Source of the DNA: Solobacterium sp.
GTDB lineage: Bacteria > Bacillota_I > Bacilli_A > Erysipelotrichales > Erysipelotrichaceae
Length of the DNA stretch: 34,520 bases
NCBI GenBank assembly: GCA_024693325.1
Contig: JAILLA010000044.1
Span: 1-34,520, forward strand
Direction: 5' to 3'
The notes beneath the pieces are model-generated. The model made no database searches, was not told the origin of the DNA, and was given only the letters and a program-made list of their open reading frames with translations. A program made the translations under genes and the position numbers. Below are positions 31,084 through 34,520 of this stretch, one piece after another. Positions within the stretch are counted from its first letter, which is position 1. Each line of letters begins with the position of its first letter.

Positions 31084-31548
31084 ATGGATAAAGTCATAGT
31101 CAGATCCGTTTATGATGCTTTTGAGTACGTTATGGACCATTATTATCCGAACGGCCAGGAAGAATATGCGCCGAGGAAAGATACCTATGCGGTCATATCC
31201 ATACAGGATACACATACTGATGGATTCGGATTTGTGTTTACAAAGAGCAGATACTGCAAGGATGTGCTGACCCTGTATTTTGATGACATCTTCAAAGAGG
31301 TCAGGGGTGCTGTCCTCTTCAGTGAAGAGCAGGCGGAAGAGATCATCTCGTTTATCTGGAAGAGCAGGAATGCCAATACACTGCTTGTCCATTGTTACGG
31401 AGGTGTTTCCAGGTCCGCAGCAGTCGGGGCCTTCGCAGTCAAGATGCTTGGCGGGGACAATACGGAGTATTTCCAGAAACTCAATCCGAACAGGCACATC
31501 TACGATACGCTCGAAGAAGTCTGGCTGCGCATGACAGAAGCACAATAG
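31084..31548 (+). CDS. Cys-dependent (tyrosine/dual-specificity type) phosphatase
   Basis: A 154-residue cytosolic protein with the P-loop LVHCYGGVSRSAAVGAF, that is HCxxGxxRS with nucleophile C104 and R110. A preceding LTLYFDDIF segment could supply the general acid Asp (67 or 68). The length and layout match small predicted protein tyrosine phosphatases of bacteria. Its substrate is unknown, and no tyrosine kinase is nearby. GAGGG lies before the ATG; TTGAAT (31032-31037) and TATATG (31056-31061) with an 18-base spacer form a possible promoter. A strong terminator follows. Confidence 0.82.
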   Translation: MDKVIVRSVYDAFEYVMDHYYPNGQEEYAPRKDTYAVISIQDTHTDGFGFVFTKSRYCKDVLTLYFDDIFKEVRGAVLFSEEQAEEIISFIWKSRNANTLLVHCYGGVSRSAAVGAFAVKMLGGDNTEYFQKLNPNRHIYDTLEEVWLRMTEAQ

Positions 31549-31552
31549 TTAC

Positions 31553-31583
31553 GAAAAGGGGATACCGCTGCGGTATCCCTTTC
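31553..31583. terminator. Bidirectional terminator
   Basis: GGGATACCG (31559-31567) and CGGTATCCC (31571-31579) with a three-base loop, A run before and short T run after, between convergent genes. Confidence 0.85.
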
Positions 31584-31587
31584 ATGA

Positions 31588-32898
31588 CTATTCGTAGTAT
31601 TCCCATATGTCCCTGACGACATTGTATTCGTACACTCTGCTGCGGTCTTCAGCAACCGCGAATGTACGTTCCCGGGTGAACCAGCCGTTGGGCTGTATCG
31701 TTCCGAAGTATGCGATATAGCATGTTTTTCCTTCCAGTTCGATCGTTTCCGTCCAGTTATCCGGACCGGATGCGTAGTCTGTAAGCTCCGGATACTCCGC
31801 AAGCAGTGTATCAAACAGTCCCTGTGAATAAACATCGGCAGGTTCTGCGTCATAAGTGAAGTTATGGATGATGCCGCCTTCATTGAAGGAAGGATCTTTG
31901 CTGTAGTCTTCCGGCAGGAAACTGACCGTGTTTCCGCTGCTGTCTGTGACCGTGATGGAAGTTACAGGGTCATCCAGGCTGCAGACAATGAATACAGGTT
32001 CACCTGACTCGCTTCTGTAAAGCACTTCCGGGTCATTGATATCACGTATCCTGTTGGCTGCAAGCGAGGCATTGGGGTCTGTCGGAACAACACATATCAG
32101 CATATCTCCGTCATCAATGATGATATGGGAATCATCAATATCCGACATGAACGGATACAGATCTTTATAGATCGTTGCCTCAAATGTATCAGTTACCGTT
32201 CCGTAGATACCGCTGATCACGGCGACAGATACAGGACTTCCCTGCATGGCGGCATTGTATCTCAGCTGATCCAGTTCATTGTCATACGGCATCACGATGA
32301 CTTCACTGCCGTTGACATCAAAGATGTCTGTATCATGTTCACCCATCGGTCCTGTGCAGTTGTCATTGTTTCTGCCGCAGGGATAGGAAACAAGGAATTT
32401 TGTCTGGTCATTTGTATTCATTGTGATATCTGCATCGCGGAATTCATAATACAGTTCACCATTCCCGTCAAAGAGCACTGCATACGTTCCCCCGAACTGA
32501 GCGGCACCATTGTAGGAGAAGAACCACAGGTCATCCATCTGCTGCAGTGCACACCTGCCGTATTCACTGTTGATCTTTACTTCCATGTCTTCAAACAGTT
32601 CCAGTTCGGCTGTTTCCGTACCTTCCAGCATGACGCGGTCATAAACGACGCAGCTGTCTGACTGGCAGTAGGGCACATCCTGTACAGAACCTGTCAGATG
32701 AAGAACGGTATGATCATTGATCCGGTAGCGGACATTCTCTTCCTGCGGCAGAAAACTGAGATGCTCTTCTGTGACCGTGATCTCTGTGACAGGCTCTTCC
32801 TCGATCGGGGAAGGCACGGCTGTTTCTGCGGGGGCTGCTGCATGCGAGCATCCTGTGATCAGCAGTCCTGTCAGCAGCAGAATAGATGTGTGTTTCAT
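31588..32898 (-). CDS. Predicted lipoprotein, unknown function
   Basis: A 436-residue secreted lipoprotein. The signal peptide ends in a lipobox, LLITGC, with lipidated C17, followed by a Pro/Glu/Thr-rich linker (about residues 20-40). The mature part is acidic and beta-rich with few charged helices; it includes paired Cys (YCQSDSCVV and YPCGRNNDNC) that may form disulfides. No catalytic motif or family is recognised. GGGAGGA lies nine bases before the ATG on the minus strand. It is separated from the phosphatase by a bidirectional terminator and from the histidine kinase by about 170 gene-free bases. Confidence 0.8.
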   Translation of the reverse strand: MKHTSILLLTGLLITGCSHAAAPAETAVPSPIEEEPVTEITVTEEHLSFLPQEENVRYRINDHTVLHLTGSVQDVPYCQSDSCVVYDRVMLEGTETAELELFEDMEVKINSEYGRCALQQMDDLWFFSYNGAAQFGGTYAVLFDGNGELYYEFRDADITMNTNDQTKFLVSYPCGRNNDNCTGPMGEHDTDIFDVNGSEVIVMPYDNELDQLRYNAAMQGSPVSVAVISGIYGTVTDTFEATIYKDLYPFMSDIDDSHIIIDDGDMLICVVPTDPNASLAANRIRDINDPEVLYRSESGEPVFIVCSLDDPVTSITVTDSSGNTVSFLPEDYSKDPSFNEGGIIHNFTYDAEPADVYSQGLFDTLLAEYPELTDYASGPDNWTETIELEGKTCYIAYFGTIQPNGWFTRERTFAVAEDRSRVYEYNVVRDIWEYYE

Positions 32899-33025
32899 AC
32901 GGAGTTCCTCCCGTTATTACCTTTATTTTTCTTCAGTTTTATCGTAACTGAAACAATTGAGAAAAACAGTGAATTAGTCAAAAAATGAATGAATTTCTTC
33001 CTTTTATATATACAGCAATATAAAA

Positions 33026-33048
33026 CCGGTCAAATGAATACTGACCGG
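33026..33048 (-). terminator. Terminator of the histidine kinase gene
   Basis: CCGGTCA (33026-33032) and TGACCGG (33042-33048) with a nine-base loop; the minus strand continues with TTTTATATT. It is 20 bases after the kinase stop codon. Confidence 0.8.
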
Positions 33049-33067
33049 CGTGCATTTGATCGTCTGT

Positions 33068-34375
33068 TTACGGAGCCTGATTCACCAGCATGACGCTGGA
33101 AACAAACTCTGTTTGTCCTGCATGGAACTCTGCCATGCCGTGATACTTTTCAGCTGTCTGCTGAACAGAACCAAGACCGATACCGCTTCCGTTTGTTGTG
33201 GAAAGGTATCTGTTGTTTTTCATACGGGTGTTCCCGTCATAGCTGTTGACCTGTGTGATATAGAGGTATCCATTCACATCTGCTTCAGCTTTCAACTCAA
33301 TATATCGTTTTTCTTCAGGCACGGTCATACATGCGCTGACTGCGTTTGACAGAAGGTTTCCGAATATGATGCAGAGATCTGTTTCACTGATCTGAAGTGC
33401 CTCAGGAATACTGATCTTCCAGTTCAGCCTGATGTGATCGTTTTCTGCACTGGAGCGGTAATGATTCAGTACAGCGTTTAAGGGATTGCTGCGGGTATAT
33501 TTGATCGTGGATTCCGGAAGGGGATTGTCTTTGAAGTATTGATCCATAAATTCATTGAGGTCATCGTACTTCTGCTGTGCCAGCAGCGTCTGCATCGTGA
33601 TCATGATCTGCCTGAAGTCATGTCTGATGCGTGATGAATCCTTTATATTTGATAGATCATTCTTATAGTATTCTGCTTCCATCTGAAGACGTTCTGTTTC
33701 ATCTTCTGCCCTGCAAAGCTTTACTTTATCTGACGCATACTTGTATGAATGCTCTATGTAGAGACATAACAACAGAAACAGGATCACTTCTGCAGCGACA
33801 GCTCTGTATGGATTGAGATATCGTGCTGGTATCCGTTCAACAGCGATCGCCATATAAATATTGATTGAGGCAATGATAAAGGGTACCAGCCAGGCTGAGT
33901 TCCAGAAGTTTGTGTCATTGCAGGTTCGGATCAGATGTACTGCTGATCTTCTGCGCTGATAGAAACAGAGCAATACCAGAATGCAGTACAGGTACATGGG
34001 AGCTAGATACCATATACTAAGCGAAATCTGCCTGCCTGAATACAAGATCAGATAGGAATATACGAATATACATGCCGAGAAACTCAGCAGGGACGTTGTT
34101 AAACAGAAAATAAATGATTTCTTCTTCAGATCCGGTTCTTTCAGACTATAAATATAGGACAGATAGGAACCGCATATTAAAACAAACAGGGCTGCAGCCA
34201 TGCTGTAACGGGAGTCAATAAACGCAGAAATTCCAATCACGATCAAAACCGCGGCCATGAATAATATTTTCTCTTTATCTGAAATCCTGTCATTATCAGG
34301 ACACGACAGCAGCAGAATGATCATCGCACCAATTAGTACTATGCCAAAGAAGGTTATGTCAGAAAAAGGGATCAT
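33068..34375 (-). CDS. AgrC-like GHKL sensor histidine kinase
   Basis: A 435-residue sensor kinase of the HPK10 (AgrC/ComD/BlpH) type. The N-terminal 210 residues form six or seven transmembrane helices, the peptide-sensing module in this class. A coiled linker leads to SRIRHDFRQ with phospho-acceptor H252, and the GHKL ATPase follows: N-box IIFGNLLSNAVSAC (N340, N344) and G-box GSGIGLGSV (396-404). Such kinases pair with LytTR response regulators and respond to secreted peptides. No response regulator, peptide or AgrB gene is in the window; they may lie past the right edge on the minus strand. The ATG has only a weak ribosome site. Confidence 0.9.
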   Translation of the reverse strand: MIPFSDITFFGIVLIGAMIILLLSCPDNDRISDKEKILFMAAVLIVIGISAFIDSRYSMAAALFVLICGSYLSYIYSLKEPDLKKKSFIFCLTTSLLSFSACIFVYSYLILYSGRQISLSIWYLAPMYLYCILVLLCFYQRRRSAVHLIRTCNDTNFWNSAWLVPFIIASINIYMAIAVERIPARYLNPYRAVAAEVILFLLLCLYIEHSYKYASDKVKLCRAEDETERLQMEAEYYKNDLSNIKDSSRIRHDFRQIMITMQTLLAQQKYDDLNEFMDQYFKDNPLPESTIKYTRSNPLNAVLNHYRSSAENDHIRLNWKISIPEALQISETDLCIIFGNLLSNAVSACMTVPEEKRYIELKAEADVNGYLYITQVNSYDGNTRMKNNRYLSTTNGSGIGLGSVQQTAEKYHGMAEFHAGQTEFVSSVMLVNQAP

Positions 34376-34381
34376 ATGCCC

Positions 34382-34407
34382 AATGTCATTAAGTTAAAGA
34401 TGACATT
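34382..34407. promoter_or_regulatory. Inverted repeat upstream of the kinase gene
   Basis: AATGTCAT (34382-34389) and ATGACATT (34400-34407), perfect arms around a 10-base centre, just upstream of the kinase ATG. It may be an operator or an RNA hairpin; no T run follows on the minus strand. Confidence 0.4.
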
Positions 34408-34519
34408 ACAGAGCGAAAGGTCTGAAAAGAAAGAGAGTCAGGAAGACTGAGAGAACAATCTCAGGAAATCCTGATTCTTTTTTCTGAACAACGTCTATAG
34501 TCCTGTTGTTATTTCGCAT
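34406..34519 (-). CDS. Possible small or partial ORF before the kinase gene
   Basis: A minus-strand frame of 37 codons that begins MRNNNRTIDVVQ at the window edge and ends in the hydrophobic LTLFLFRPFAL, 30 bases before the kinase ATG. It might be a small membrane-active peptide or the end of a gene continuing past the window; the latter cannot be excluded. A plus-strand hairpin with six T (about 34470-34488) lies inside it. No family is recognised. Confidence 0.25.
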   Translation of the reverse strand: MRNNNRTIDVVQKKESGFPEIVLSVFLTLFLFRPFAL

Positions 34520-34520
34520 T

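Overview
The window looks like a chromosomal segment of a low- to mid-GC anaerobic Firmicute, most likely of the Erysipelotrichia. This is inferred from gene content (DegV and FakA-like proteins, a COG2509-type flavoprotein, type I-beta DAHP synthase, MerR/YbjQ/YhfC genes, AgrC-like kinase), from Shine-Dalgarno sites of the AGGAGG type, and from frequent extended -10 (TGnTATAAT) promoters. No rRNA, CRISPR array or prophage is visible.

Layout. 1-8,000: housekeeping and membrane genes: a VTT-domain membrane protein, a HAD phosphatase followed by a DegV/FakB-like protein, a monofunctional peptidoglycan glycosyltransferase, a large FAD oxidoreductase, a stand-alone FakA C-terminal-like protein, a degenerate CPBP membrane protein and the bifunctional NAD(P)HX repair enzyme Nnr. 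8,000-9,110: a histone-H1-like Lys/Ala-rich protein and a small membrane protein with a palindrome over its start. 9,170-16,308: a seven-gene shikimate/tyrosine operon, aroB-aroC-aroE/K fusion-aroF-aroA-tyrA-aroQ, with most junctions overlapping. It is preceded by a good promoter, a 13-residue leader peptide with five consecutive Tyr codons, and mutually exclusive RNA pairings ending in a terminator. This is the strongest candidate for an undescribed regulatory system here.

16,356-21,268: an EetA/EetB-like membrane pair, rarA, tRNA-Trp and tRNA-Glu, uridine phosphorylase and three small genes of unknown function. 21,373-25,537: a fused GmrSD-like DUF262/DUF1524 protein with a long basic tail, mutY, tRNA-Gly(CCC), and a relic of an IS200/IS605 element with a possible small RNA. 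25,538-34,520: a sugar/maltose O-acetyltransferase, a DUF1232 protein, an operon of a membrane-anchored MerR regulator with YbjQ and the intramembrane protease YhfC under a MerR-type promoter, an unusual PTS-IIB/ROK fusion protein, a HAD phosphatase, a Cys-dependent phosphatase, a lipoprotein, and an AgrC-like GHKL histidine kinase at the right edge.

Working together: the aro operon supplies all enzymes from erythrose-4-phosphate and PEP to chorismate, plus prephenate dehydrogenase. Chorismate mutase, prephenate dehydratase and an aminotransferase are not in the window. The Tyr-codon leader fits the presence of tyrA in the operon. Start codons were re-chosen where a ribosome binding site or a promoter argued against the longest open frame.
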